A DNA stretch of 64,000 bases. Source: Dactylosporangium aurantiacum. GTDB lineage: Bacteria > Actinomycetota > Actinomycetes > Mycobacteriales > Micromonosporaceae. The notes under the pieces are model-generated. The model was not told the origin of the DNA, did no database searches, and saw only the letters and a program-made list of their open reading frames with translations. Of this stretch, positions 1 through 32,621 are shown piece after piece. The stretch spans positions 1 to 64,000 of the forward strand of contig NZ_JNYJ01000059.1 in assembly GCF_000716715.1 (NCBI RefSeq), read 5' to 3'. The position numbers and the translations under genes were made by a program. How positions within the stretch are numbered: position 1 is the stretch's first letter; each line of letters starts with the position of its first letter.

Positions 1-6921
<6,921 letters not shown>

Positions 6922-6958
6922 CGGTGATCGGGACCTTTCTGGGCAACGGTGGGCGGCG

Positions 6959-21081
<14,123 letters not shown>

Positions 21082-21167
21082 CTCGCTCGGCTCCTCATGA
21101 CAGCGTGCGGGCACCCGGCGGCCGGGGACGCACGGTGGGTGGTCGGTCGGTCCTGCGGTCCGGCGGG

Positions 21168-24179
<3,012 letters not shown>

Positions 24180-24253
24180 GTCGGCCTCTCTTTCGCCGCG
24201 CCGGCGGCGGGCGACACACCGGTCGCGTCCCGCCCGCCCCTGTGGCACGTCCG

Positions 24254-24271
24254 CGCCGCAAGCGTGCGGCG
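24254..24271. other. Inverted repeat in the gap between two minus-strand genes
   Basis: Arms CGCCGCA and TGCGGCG (7 bp, perfect) are separated by a 4-nt loop. The repeat lies in the 164-nt gap between the oxidoreductase gene (stop 24344) and the NRPS start at 24179. There is no T-run, so it may be an operator or a weak attenuator rather than a full terminator. Confidence 0.35.
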
Positions 24272-24331
24272 ACGTTCTCCGGACGAAGTATGGTGCGCGG
24301 AAATCGCCCGCAGCGGCGCCGAGGACGATCT

Positions 24332-24348
24332 CTAGGAGAACCCTTAAG
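24332..24348. promoter_or_regulatory. Weak candidate PAS-LuxR/LAL-type box (site C)
   Basis: CTAGGAGAACCCTTAAG lies 150 nt upstream of the NRPS start at 24179 and overlaps the stop codon of the upstream gene. It shares the CTAGG and TTAAG arms with the stronger boxes at 35670-35685 and 54506-54521, but matches the CTVGGGAWWTCCCBAG form only partly. It may be chance. Confidence 0.25.
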
Positions 24349-25339
24349 CCGCGACGCGGGTCGCGGCGCGCATGACGTCCTCGACGAGCTCCATGGTGCG
24401 CACCATGGAGCGCAGCCCGGCCGCCTCGGCCGGGTGACCGGCGTGGTGGCCGGCGGCGACGGCCGTGGTGAACGAGGCGATCGCCGCGGACCACTGGTCC
24501 CCGGCGGGCAGGACGTGCTCCTCGGTGTGGTCCTGCTCCTCGATGCGCAGCACCGGCTGCCACGTCGCCGGGGGCGTGAACGCCCGGTCGACGGTCAGCC
24601 TGGCGGTGCTGCCCCACAGGGTGTAGGAGGCGCCGTAGGTGTGCTCGAACCCGAACTTGACGTCGGCGAGGACCCCGGCGGCGGAGACCAGCAGCGCGTG
24701 CCCGGCCACGTCGACGCCGGTGCGGCCGTCGACACGCAGGCTGCTGCCCGCGACGGTCAGGTCGTCGCCGAGCAGCAGCTGCGCGGCGCGGATCGGGTAG
24801 ACGCCGGCGTCCAGGAGGCTGCCGCCGCCGAGGGCCGCGTCGTAGCGGATGTCGGTGGCCGGCAGTGGCGGGAAGCAGAAGGCGCCGCTGAAGGAGCGCA
24901 GCTGCCCGAGCCGGCCCTCGGCGAGCAGCCGCGCCACCGTGGCGTGCTGGGCGTGGTGCGGGAACGTGAAGTTCTCCCGCAGCACCAGGCCCCGGTCGGC
25001 GGCGGCCCGCACGAGCTGCCGGGCGCCGTCGGCGGACGTCGCCGACGGCTTCTCCAGCAGCAGGTGCTTGCCGGCGGCGAGGACCTTCAGGCCCCACGGC
25101 ACGTGCAGCGCGGTCGGCAGCGGCAGGTAGACCGCGTCGACGTCGTCGCGGGTGAGCAGCTCGTCGTAGCCGGTGGCGGCGCAGCCGAGCTCGGCGGCGA
25201 TCGCCTTGGCCTTCTCCGGGTCGCGGCTGGCGACCGCGGCGAGCGCCGCGCCGGGCTGCGCGAGCAGGGCCGGGATGCTGCGCCGCCGGGCGACCGACGA
25301 GCAGCCGAGGATGCCGAAACGCACCGCCTGCGGGCCCAT
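24344..25339 (-). CDS. Gfo/Idh/MocA-family oxidoreductase, probable NDP-hexose 3-ketoreductase
   Basis: 331 aa. The N-terminal Rossmann segment reads RFGILGCSSVARR and is followed by the family motif EKPSA (about residue 95), where the Lys is catalytic in relatives. The C-terminal half carries a GGGSLLDAGVYPIRAA substrate-side motif. The family reduces the 3-keto group of NDP-2,6-dideoxy-4-keto sugars directly after the 2,3-dehydratase step, and a 2,3-dehydratase is present at 35857-37278, which supports that role. The start ATG overlaps the stop of the FkbM gene (TGATG), so the two are translationally coupled. Stereochemistry of reduction cannot be read from sequence. Other Gfo/Idh dehydrogenase roles remain possible. 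Confidence 0.85.
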   Translation of the reverse strand: MGPQAVRFGILGCSSVARRRSIPALLAQPGAALAAVASRDPEKAKAIAAELGCAATGYDELLTRDDVDAVYLPLPTALHVPWGLKVLAAGKHLLLEKPSATSADGARQLVRAAADRGLVLRENFTFPHHAQHATVARLLAEGRLGQLRSFSGAFCFPPLPATDIRYDAALGGGSLLDAGVYPIRAAQLLLGDDLTVAGSSLRVDGRTGVDVAGHALLVSAAGVLADVKFGFEHTYGASYTLWGSTARLTVDRAFTPPATWQPVLRIEEQDHTEEHVLPAGDQWSAAIASFTTAVAAGHHAGHPAEAAGLRSMVRTMELVEDVMRAATRVAA

Positions 25340-26127
25340 CAGGCGCCGGGCCGCACGGCCGAGACGATGTGGACGCTGCCGCCGGCGAAGACGTCCTCCT
25401 GGAACACCTTCGTGCTGAACCCCTGGGCGTGCAGCAGCTCCACCACGGCGTCGAGGTTACCGTCCACGGCGTGGACCTCGGCGACGACCCGGCGGATCCC
25501 GGTCCACTGCTCGGCGCGCAGCCCGCGCAGCACCGGCAGCTCGCCGCGCTCGACGTCGATCTTGAGCAGGCCGACGTCGGTGACGCCCTCGGTGTCCAGG
25601 ACGTCGGCGAGGGTCCGGACCGGCACGGGGTACCGCTCGGCGCCCTCGCGGAACTCCCGCCAGAACTGCTCGCGGGTGTCGTCGTCGACGCCGAAGTTGT
25701 CCAGCACGGCGGCCATGTTGCGCTCGTCGTCGGCGTCGTCGCTGACGATCGTGGCCATCATCGTGTGGTTGGGCAGGAACGTCAGCTCCGCGGTGCCCGG
25801 CTCGGCGCCGAGGGCCGCGGCGAAGACCCGCACGCCGGGCATCAGGCGGGCGGCGTTGTCGGCCAGGCACGCGTGGGTGCGGCGGGCCGGCTCGAAGGCC
25901 AGGACCCGCACGCCGGGGACCTGGTCGGTGAAGTGCAGGGCGGTGAGCCCGATGTGCGCGCCGACGTCGACGACGATGTCACCGGCGCGCAGCCCGGCGA
26001 TGCCGTCGGCGTAGGGCGAGTCCTCGTTCAGGCTGGGCCAGACCAGGACGTCCTGCGGGTTGGTGACGGCGACGAGGCGGCCGTCGGGCAGCGCGACGCG
26101 CTGCGGCTCGGGCGGTGCTGCGGTCAT
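25339..26127 (-). CDS. FkbM-family SAM-dependent methyltransferase
   Basis: 262 aa. The SAM-binding motif is DVGAHIGLTALHF (about residues 52-64), the acidic loop ends in LAFEPARR, and the later family motif reads LLKIDVERGELPVLRGL. Together these identify the FkbM fold. Family members are mostly O-methyltransferases acting on polyketides, sugars or peptides; the acceptor here is unknown. It sits between the glycosyltransferase and the 3-ketoreductase, which suggests methylation of the sugar or the glycosylated product (inference). The metK gene at 57700-58893 could supply SAM. The ATG at 26127 has AGGAGG just upstream, overlapping the end of the glycosyltransferase region. Confidence 0.85.
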   Translation of the reverse strand: MTAAPPEPQRVALPDGRLVAVTNPQDVLVWPSLNEDSPYADGIAGLRAGDIVVDVGAHIGLTALHFTDQVPGVRVLAFEPARRTHACLADNAARLMPGVRVFAAALGAEPGTAELTFLPNHTMMATIVSDDADDERNMAAVLDNFGVDDDTREQFWREFREGAERYPVPVRTLADVLDTEGVTDVGLLKIDVERGELPVLRGLRAEQWTGIRRVVAEVHAVDGNLDAVVELLHAQGFSTKVFQEDVFAGGSVHIVSAVRPGA

Positions 26128-26152
26128 GGATCGGCCCTTTCGCAGGAGGTGG

Positions 26153-27346
26153 TCAGCGGGTGGCGGGCGCGGCGGCGCGCAGCTCGGCCTCGACGCAGTC
26201 GGCGGCCGCGGCGGCGCCGCCCGCGGCCCGGGTGGCGTCGCGCAGCTCCAGGGCCCGGCGGCGGATCCCGGTGTCGGCGAGCATCCGCTCGATCTCGGCG
26301 CGCAGCGCCGGCGCGGTGAGCCCGCCGGGGTCGAGGACCCGGCCGGCGCCGACCTCGGCGATGCGGTCGGCGTTCGCCTGCTCCTCGGCCATCTGCGGCA
26401 CGGCGAGCATCGGCACGCCGTGGTACAGCGCCTCCATGGTGCTGCCCATCCCGGCGTGGGTGATGAACAGGTCGGCGTGCTCCAGCACGTGCAGCTGCGC
26501 GACGAACCGGCGCAGCTCCACGTTGGGCGGCGGGGTGCCGAGCGCGTCGAGGTCGACGCCGTCGCCGACGGCGATGACGACGTGCCCGCCGAGGTCGGCG
26601 CAGGCGTCCATGCAGGTGCGGAAGAACCGCGGGTTCTGGTTGTAGATGGTGCCGAGGGTGACCAGGATCAGCGGCCGGCGCCCGTCGGTGCGTTCCCAGG
26701 TGCCGAGGAACTTGCGCTCGTACAGGCAGGGGCCGACGAACCGGTACGTGTCGTCGAACGTCTCGCCGCGGAACTGGAACTCCCGCGGGATGAACACCAC
26801 CCGCCGGGTCGCGCCGTCGCCGGTGAGCAGCTGCTTCGGGGTGATGTCGGTGCCGAGCCGGCGCAGGAAGCCGCCGAGGCGGGCCAGGAACAGCCACAGC
26901 CGCGGCTGCAGGACGCTGAGCCTGGTGTACCGCTCGCTCATCGACCAGTGCTCGTTGGAGACCAGCATCGGCGACACCTGCACCGCCGGGGTCCGCCACT
27001 CGGCGGCGAGCAGCCGGCCCCACCAGGCGGCGCTGTCGTGCACGACGACGTCGGGCGGGCGCGGGAACGCGCCGCGCAGCACCGGCAGCAGGGCCTCGGT
27101 CTCGGCGAGGCTCGCGGCCATGGCGTCGACGAGGCTGCGGCCGGTGAACCGGAAGGAGCGGAAGTCGCCGGCGTGGCGCTCCTCGTACTCCACGACGTCG
27201 GAGCTGACCTCGCCGACCCGGTCGCGGTAGTCGGCGGTGGTGGCGTAGGTGACCCGGTGGCCGCGGCGCAGCAGCTCGGCGGCGAGGCCGAGGGTCGGGT
27301 TGATGTGCCCGGCCGACGGCGGGGCGAAGAACGCGACGTGGGCCAC
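26153..27346 (-). CDS. GT1-family glycosyltransferase (macrolide/MGT type)
   Basis: 397 aa, GTG start at 27346, 3 nt after the permease stop. The N-terminus MAHVAFFAPPSAGHINPTLG is the acceptor-side Rossmann start typical of MGT/OleD-like enzymes, with the catalytic His in SAGHINP. The C-terminal NDP-sugar site reads THAGMGSTMEALYHGVP followed by QMAEEQANADRI. Normal length for the family. With the 2,3-dehydratase and 3-ketoreductase in the cluster, it probably attaches a deoxysugar to the polyketide-peptide. It is also next to an exporter, so a self-protection (product inactivating) glycosyltransferase is an alternative. No DesVIII-type helper protein is visible. Confidence 0.9.
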   Translation of the reverse strand: MAHVAFFAPPSAGHINPTLGLAAELLRRGHRVTYATTADYRDRVGEVSSDVVEYEERHAGDFRSFRFTGRSLVDAMAASLAETEALLPVLRGAFPRPPDVVVHDSAAWWGRLLAAEWRTPAVQVSPMLVSNEHWSMSERYTRLSVLQPRLWLFLARLGGFLRRLGTDITPKQLLTGDGATRRVVFIPREFQFRGETFDDTYRFVGPCLYERKFLGTWERTDGRRPLILVTLGTIYNQNPRFFRTCMDACADLGGHVVIAVGDGVDLDALGTPPPNVELRRFVAQLHVLEHADLFITHAGMGSTMEALYHGVPMLAVPQMAEEQANADRIAEVGAGRVLDPGGLTAPALRAEIERMLADTGIRRRALELRDATRAAGGAAAAADCVEAELRAAAPATR

Positions 27347-27349
27347 GGC

Positions 27350-28195
27350 TCAGCCTCCGTCCCGGGTCTTCGTCCAGCGGAACGTGGCCAGGCACAGGAT
27401 GGCGCCGAGGACGACCCAGCCGGCGAGTGACGCGGCGACCCAGCCGAGCTGCCAGCTGTGCGCGGCCTCCTGCGCCGCGTAGCTGTCGGGCAGGAAGACC
27501 GAGCGCAGGCCCTGGCACATCCATTTGAGCGGAAAGGCTGACGCGATCCACTGCAGCCACGGCGGCAGGTCGGTGAAGACGAGCGCGGCGCCGGAGATGA
27601 ACTGCAGCACGAACGCGAACGGCGCGACGACGGCCGGTGCGGAGCGGCTGTTGCGCGGCAGCGACGACAGGGCGATGCCGCACAGGGCGCAGGCGGTGAC
27701 GCCGAGGAGGCTGACCCAGCCGAACGTGAACCAGGCGTCGGCGGTGCCGGGCAGGTGGGTGCCGTACAGCAGCACCGACACCGCGATGAGCACGGCGGTC
27801 TCCACGACGCTGGTGACCAGCACCATGATGACCTTGCCGATGAAGTACGCGGAGCGGGGCATCGGCGTCGCCGCGATCCGCTTCAGCCCGCCGCGGTCGC
27901 GTTCGATGGCGATCGAGATGGCCAGGGTCTGGAAGCCGGTGACCATGAGGCCCGTGGCGATGATGCCGGGGACCAGGTAGTCGCTGTAGGTGACGCCGGG
28001 CGCGATCTCACCGTCGAACATCGAGCTGAAGATGACCAGCGCGAAGACGGGGAACAGCAGGGAGAACACCACGGTCTCGGTGCCGCGGAAGAACTGCAGC
28101 AGCTCCAGTTGGCCGCGGTACAGGCCGAGGGAGGCGATGCGCCGCAGCCGGGCGCGGGGCAGGCGCCGGGGCGGTGCGGCGGTCAGGGTGGTCAT
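27350..28195 (-). CDS. ABC-2 type transporter permease (DrrB-like)
   Basis: 281 aa. About six hydrophobic helices with the ABC-2 membrane signature: cytoplasmic N-terminus, then FFRGTETVVFSLLFPVFALVIF, YSDYLVPGIIATGLM, the coupling segment AIERDRGGLKRIAATPMPRS and later transmembrane spans ending before RWTKTRDGG. Its ATG overlaps the stop of the ATPase gene by 4 nt (ATGA), so the two make one exporter. In antibiotic clusters DrrAB-type pairs extrude the product and give self-resistance. That role is inferred from position between the NRPS and glycosyltransferase genes. Confidence 0.92.
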   Translation of the reverse strand: MTTLTAAPPRRLPRARLRRIASLGLYRGQLELLQFFRGTETVVFSLLFPVFALVIFSSMFDGEIAPGVTYSDYLVPGIIATGLMVTGFQTLAISIAIERDRGGLKRIAATPMPRSAYFIGKVIMVLVTSVVETAVLIAVSVLLYGTHLPGTADAWFTFGWVSLLGVTACALCGIALSSLPRNSRSAPAVVAPFAFVLQFISGAALVFTDLPPWLQWIASAFPLKWMCQGLRSVFLPDSYAAQEAAHSWQLGWVAASLAGWVVLGAILCLATFRWTKTRDGG

Positions 28196-29085
28196 CGGTC
28201 CTCCGTGGTGACGGCGGTGGGGGTCGCGGCGGCGCCGATCATCTGCAGGTACACGTCCTCGAGGCTGGGCCGGTGCACGGTGAGCCCGGGCGCCTCGCCG
28301 CCGAGGCTGGCGTGCAGGTCCGCGGCGAACTTCGTCGGCGTGGTGGTGTGCACCGTCCGCGGCCCGTCGGGGCCGAGCCACGACACGACGGTGGCCTCGG
28401 TGTCGCGCCCGCCGAGGGTCTGCGGCACGCCGATGTCGACGATACGGCCGCCGACGATGACCGCGACCCGGTCGGCGAGCTGCTCGGCCTCCTCCAGGTA
28501 GTGCGTGGTCAGCACGATCGTGGTGCCGCCGGCGGCGAGGTCGCGGATGAGCTGCCAGAAGTCGCGGCGGCTGGCCGGGTCGAAGCCGGTCGTCGGCTCG
28601 TCGAGGAACAGCACGTCGGGGCGGCCGATGATGCCGAGCGCCACGTCGAGGCGGCGCTGCTGGCCGCCGGAGAGCTTCGAGGCGCGGGCGGCGCGCTTCT
28701 CGGTGAGCCCGACCCGGTCGATGAGCGCGTCGGGGTCCTGGGCGTCGGGGTAGTAGCGGGCGAAGTGGCGCACCACCTCGCCCACGTTGAGGTCCTCGAA
28801 CTCGCCGGTGGTCTGCAGCACCACACCGATGCGGGCCCGCCAGTCCTCCCCGGCCCGGAACGGGTCCTGGCCGAGGACCTTGACGGTGCCGCCGTCGCGC
28901 GGGCGGAACCCTTCGAGGATCTCCACGGTGGTGGTCTTGCCGGCGCCGTTGGGTCCGAGCACGGCGAAGATCTCCCCGCGGCGCACGTCGAAGTCGATGT
29001 CGTGCAGCGCGACGGTCTGGCCGTACAGCTTGCGCAGCCCGCGCACCTCGATCGCCGGGCTGCTGTCCTCACCGAGCGGCCTCAT
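28192..29085 (-). CDS. ABC transporter ATP-binding protein (DrrA-like)
   Basis: 297 aa from ATG 29085 (MRPLGEDSSPAIEVRG). The upstream in-frame ATGs at 29097 and 29127 are possible but reach further into the preceding NRPS gene, which this start overlaps by 17 nt. Walker A GPNGAGKTTT, Q-loop VVLQTTGEF, signature LSGGQQRR, Walker B VLFLDEPTTG and H-loop LTTHYLEEAEQ are all present. The C-terminal extension of about 70 residues, ending in a PSLEDVYLQM motif, is the DrrA-type tail. It pairs with the permease at 27350-28195. Likely role: export of the cluster product. Confidence 0.92.
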   Translation of the reverse strand: MRPLGEDSSPAIEVRGLRKLYGQTVALHDIDFDVRRGEIFAVLGPNGAGKTTTVEILEGFRPRDGGTVKVLGQDPFRAGEDWRARIGVVLQTTGEFEDLNVGEVVRHFARYYPDAQDPDALIDRVGLTEKRAARASKLSGGQQRRLDVALGIIGRPDVLFLDEPTTGFDPASRRDFWQLIRDLAAGGTTIVLTTHYLEEAEQLADRVAVIVGGRIVDIGVPQTLGGRDTEATVVSWLGPDGPRTVHTTTPTKFAADLHASLGGEAPGLTVHRPSLEDVYLQMIGAAATPTAVTTEDR

Positions 29086-32000
29086 GGCGCCCCCCATCTG
29101 TCGTGGTGCGAAGCGTTTCCCGGGCAACGGCGCTGACCCCGTCGAGGGTCGGCCGGCGGATGATGCGGCCCAGCTGCGCCATGAAGACGGCCTCGCCGCC
29201 GGGGCCGACGACCTCGTCGCAGACGCCGGCGAGCATCGCCAGCAGCAGCACCGAGTCGCCGCCGAGCTGGTGGAAGTCGGCGCCGCCGTCGAGCCGGCCG
29301 GGGTCGGTGTCGAGGACCCGCGTCCACACCTTCGCCACGGCGTCGCGGATCTCGTCGGTCCGCTCGGGTTCCGGCGCCTGTTCCGGCGCCGGGACCGTGC
29401 CGTCGAACGGGTCCGGCAGCGCCGTCAGGTCGATCTTGCCGTTGGGGGTCTGCGGGAACGCGTCGACCCGGTGCAGGGCGGCCGGGAGCAGGTACCGCGG
29501 CAACGAACCGGCCAGGAAGGCCCGCACCCGCTCCAGGTCGGTGCCCGGGTCGGCGGCGACGTAACCGCAGAGGACCTTGCCGCGGCCGGTGGGTGCGGGG
29601 CGGGCCACGACGACCGCGCGGCGCACCTCGGGGTGTGCCTCCAGGGCCGCCGCGACCTCCGCCGGCTCGACCCGGTAGCCGGCGATCTTCACCTGGTCGT
29701 CGGCCCGGCCGAGGCACTCGATCTCCCCGCTGGGCAGGACCCTGCCGAGGTCGCCGGTGCGGTAGACGCGGCTGCCGTCGGCGAGGCGCACGAACCGTTC
29801 GCCGGTGAGGTCGGGCCGCCCCCGGTAACCGCGGGCCAGCTGGGCGCCACCGATGTGCAGCTCGCCGACCTCGCCGTCGGCGACCCGGCGCCGGTCGGCG
29901 TCCAGGACGTGGACGGTGCAGTTGGCGGCGGGCCGGCCGATCGGCACGGTCGCGGTGTCGTAGCGGCCCGCGCGGTGGGCGTGCACGACGCAGCCGATGG
30001 TGGCCTCGGTCGGCCCGTAGTGGTTGAACAGCCGGGTGCCGGGGCCGAACTGGGCCCGGGCGCGGGCGGCGACGGCCGGGCGCAGCGGCTCACCGCCGAC
30101 GACCAGCAGCCGGAACCCGGCGGGGGCCACGTCGAGGCGGCCGATGAGGTCCAGGTGCGACGGGGTGAGCTTCAGCGCGTTCGCGCCGGACCCCTCCAGC
30201 AGGTGCCGCAGGGTGACGTGGCTGGGCTCGTCCGGCACGAGCACGAGCGTGGCGCCGGCGAGGGTGGACAGGAACAGCGCCGTGTTCGGCAGGTCGAACG
30301 CGGGCGAGGTGAACAGCGCGAAGCGGGTGTCCTCGTCGACGGCGAAGGCGCGGCCGGCCCAGTCGGCGTAGTTGGCGAGGGCGCGGTGCTCGATCTCGAC
30401 GCCCTTCGGGGCGCCGGTCGAGCCGGACGTGTAGATCACGTACGCCAGGTCGCCGCCGGACGGCTGCGCGGTGACCGGCCCGGCGGCCTCGGCCGGCAGC
30501 TCGTCGAGGACGACGGTGGTGCAGCGGGCCGGGGTCCGCGCCTGCTGCCCGGCGCGGACCAGGCACACGTCGGCGCCGGCGGCGCCGAGCAGGGCGCCGA
30601 TGCGGGCGTCGGGGTGCCCGGCGTCCAGCGGCAGGTATGCCGCGCCGGCCTTGAGCACGCCCCACAGCCCGGCGATCATCCAGCTGGAGCGGTCGGCGAG
30701 CAGGCCGACCACGCTGCCGCGCCCGGCGCCGAGCGCGGCCAGCCGGGCGGCGACGGCGTCGGAGCGGGCGTCGAGCTCCGCGAAGGTCATCGACCCGCCG
30801 GGCCAGCGCAGCGCTACCGCGTCCGGCCGGGCGGCGGCCACCTCCCGGAAGCGGTGCACGACGGTCCACTGCGGGGCGGGGCCCGGCCCGGCGGGGACCG
30901 CGACCGGCGGCGGCGGTGCCAGCGCCTCGGCGACGGCGTCCAGCGCCGCCTCCATCCGCGCGGTCACGCCGGGGCCGTCGCGCCACGTCAGGGTCAGCTC
31001 GGTGCGGCCGCCGCACTCGACGGTGTTGACCTCGGGCGCGCTGACCGCGGCGAGCAGCGGCAGCAGGTACGTGGTGCGTGCCTCGAACGTGGCCGTGGAG
31101 TGCTCGGCGAGGTCGGCGCGGCCCAGGTGCGACAGCACCGACGCCGACGCGTGCCGGTCGCGGCGGCCGGCCTCCATGCACCGGATCAGGGTCCGCAGCG
31201 CCGGGACGGGCATCTTGAGCAGGTTCGGGTCGAGCCGCCAGGTGACCTCCCGGCCCTGCGCCATCGCGGTGAGGAGCCGCTCGTGCAGCGCCTGCCAGGG
31301 CTCACCGGCGGCGACGTCGAAGAGCTCGGTCTGCAGCAGGTTTCCGGTGGTACGGGTCTGCGGCGCGTGCCGGCGCAGGTCGAAGGCGATCGCGAAGCGG
31401 GCGGTGTCCAGGCCGTAGGCGTCACGCAGCGCGGTCGCGACCTTCGCGGTCAGCGCCGGGTGGTGGCCCTCGACGGTGCGCCGGGCCCAGACGGTGCGGT
31501 GCCGGCCGCGGCCGGGCCGCCCGAGCGGCGACGGGAACCACACGTCGGGTTTGCTCTCGGCGTTGGTGATGCCGAGGCGGTCGAAGACGTCGCCGTCGGT
31601 GATGGTGCCGGTGGCGCCGGTGAGGGGTTCGCCGCGCAGCGCCCGGAACACGTCGGCGATCCACATCGACTTGCCCCGGCCGTCCATGACGGCGTGCGAG
31701 GCCCGGAACACCAGCGCGGGGCGGTCGCCGGGGCACCACAGCACCTCGCACCAGGCACCGTCGGCGCCCGGCAGCGGGTCGTGCAGGGCGGCGAGCGCGG
31801 TGACCGGGCCGGTGCCGCCCTCGATCACGCGGACCCTCGGCGGCCGGCCGGAGTCGACCCACCACTGCCCCTGCCGGTGCAGCCGCGTGCCGGGGTTCGC
31901 CGCTCCGGCGGCCGCGACGGCGGCGGTGAGCGCCGCGACGTCGACGGTGCCGGCGCCCTCCACGACGGTCTGGATGACCGGCGGGATCCGGCGGGGGTGG

Positions 32001-32086
32001 GCGACGAACCACCAGTCGGTCGCGGACACCGCCCGCTGGTAGCCGGCGGTCGCCGGCGCCGCGGCCCGCTGGGCCTGCGCCGTCAT
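29069..32086 (-). CDS. Single-module NRPS (condensation-like domain, adenylation, PCP), predicted Asp-specific
   Basis: 1005 aa; its ATG overlaps the stop of the upstream small gene (ATGA). Residues about 1-420: condensation-like domain (DWWFVAHPRR; FRASHAVMDGRG, so HxxxDG without the first His of HHxxxDG). Residues about 425-910: adenylation domain ([34 protein letters not shown]). PCP motif GGDSVLLLAM, then a tail MAQLGRIIRRPTLD like the paralogues. Pocket residues by my alignment: D235 L236 T239 K278 V299 G301 H322 I330 G331, i.e. DLTKVGHIG, which is the published consensus for L-Asp. The racemase-like gene at 37275-38000 could act on the same amino acid. The three paralogous single-module proteins are the most unusual feature of the cluster. 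No thioesterase or reductase domain is attached. Confidence 0.9.
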   Translation of the reverse strand: MTAQAQRAAAPATAGYQRAVSATDWWFVAHPRRIPPVIQTVVEGAGTVDVAALTAAVAAAGAANPGTRLHRQGQWWVDSGRPPRVRVIEGGTGPVTALAALHDPLPGADGAWCEVLWCPGDRPALVFRASHAVMDGRGKSMWIADVFRALRGEPLTGATGTITDGDVFDRLGITNAESKPDVWFPSPLGRPGRGRHRTVWARRTVEGHHPALTAKVATALRDAYGLDTARFAIAFDLRRHAPQTRTTGNLLQTELFDVAAGEPWQALHERLLTAMAQGREVTWRLDPNLLKMPVPALRTLIRCMEAGRRDRHASASVLSHLGRADLAEHSTATFEARTTYLLPLLAAVSAPEVNTVECGGRTELTLTWRDGPGVTARMEAALDAVAEALAPPPPVAVPAGPGPAPQWTVVHRFREVAAARPDAVALRWPGGSMTFAELDARSDAVAARLAALGAGRGSVVGLLADRSSWMIAGLWGVLKAGAAYLPLDAGHPDARIGALLGAAGADVCLVRAGQQARTPARCTTVVLDELPAEAAGPVTAQPSGGDLAYVIYTSGSTGAPKGVEIEHRALANYADWAGRAFAVDEDTRFALFTSPAFDLPNTALFLSTLAGATLVLVPDEPSHVTLRHLLEGSGANALKLTPSHLDLIGRLDVAPAGFRLLVVGGEPLRPAVAARARAQFGPGTRLFNHYGPTEATIGCVVHAHRAGRYDTATVPIGRPAANCTVHVLDADRRRVADGEVGELHIGGAQLARGYRGRPDLTGERFVRLADGSRVYRTGDLGRVLPSGEIECLGRADDQVKIAGYRVEPAEVAAALEAHPEVRRAVVVARPAPTGRGKVLCGYVAADPGTDLERVRAFLAGSLPRYLLPAALHRVDAFPQTPNGKIDLTALPDPFDGTVPAPEQAPEPERTDEIRDAVAKVWTRVLDTDPGRLDGGADFHQLGGDSVLLLAMLAGVCDEVVGPGGEAVFMAQLGRIIRRPTLDGVSAVARETLRTTTDGGRHEAAR

Positions 32087-32586
32087 CGGCCGGCTCCGCC
32101 GGTGGCGACGCTGACCACCGCGGCGGTGAGCATGGTCTCGGCGCGGCGGCGGGCCAGCAGCCCGAACGCGGCGGTGAGCACGATCAGGTCCCAGCCGGGC
32201 AGGTCGCCCTGGACGTCGGCGTGCAACGGCCCACCACCGCCGGCAGGGGCGGTGACGACGATCCGCACGGCGCCGCCGGTACCGGTGCCGGTGAGCGTGC
32301 CGGTGAAGCCGCCGCGGTCGCGGGTGACCTCCCACCGGGCCCCGGGCAGGCCGGCGACGATCGTGCCGGACGGGTCCAGGCGCAGGGCCGGGGCGTGCTC
32401 GTCGCCGGCGCACGCGGCGCGGCGGCGCAGTCCGTCGCTGTGCACCGGGACGCTGCCGGCGGCGGAGACGGTCTCGCCGTGGCGGAACCGGCGGTCGGTG
32501 GTGAGGGAGCCGAGCACGGTGCCGTCGGGCCCGGTGAGCAGGTAGGCACCCCTGGCGTTGTCCCGGCTGAGTGTCAGTGCGGTCAT
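32083..32586 (-). CDS. Unrecognised 167-aa protein between two NRPS genes
   Basis: ATG at 32586 (MTALTLSRDN) with GGGGAGG 5 nt upstream; TGA overlaps the next NRPS start by 4 nt, so it is clearly a real coupled gene. The body alternates short beta-like segments (AYLLTGPDGTVLGSLTT, RWEVTRDRGGFTGTLTG, AVRIVVTAPAGG), then DLPGWDLIVLTAAFGLLARRR, a hydrophobic helix followed by arginines near the C-terminus. The pattern is reminiscent of tubby/LURP-one-like beta-barrel proteins with a central or C-terminal helix, but I cannot confirm that. No catalytic motif is visible. Its place between two paralogous NRPS modules suggests a partner role, such as scaffold or membrane tether (speculative). Confidence 0.75.
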   Translation of the reverse strand: MTALTLSRDNARGAYLLTGPDGTVLGSLTTDRRFRHGETVSAAGSVPVHSDGLRRRAACAGDEHAPALRLDPSGTIVAGLPGARWEVTRDRGGFTGTLTGTGTGGAVRIVVTAPAGGGGPLHADVQGDLPGWDLIVLTAAFGLLARRRAETMLTAAVVSVATGGAGR

Positions 32587-32621
32587 GGTGCCTCCCCGGT
32601 GGTGCTGGTCGGTGGACGTGG

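Noticed and set aside
28192..29127. Earlier start of the ABC ATPase at 29127
   Set aside because: The added residues MPGKRFAPRQMGGA have no family match and increase the overlap with the NRPS; ATG 29085 is the simpler choice, although 29097 remains possible.
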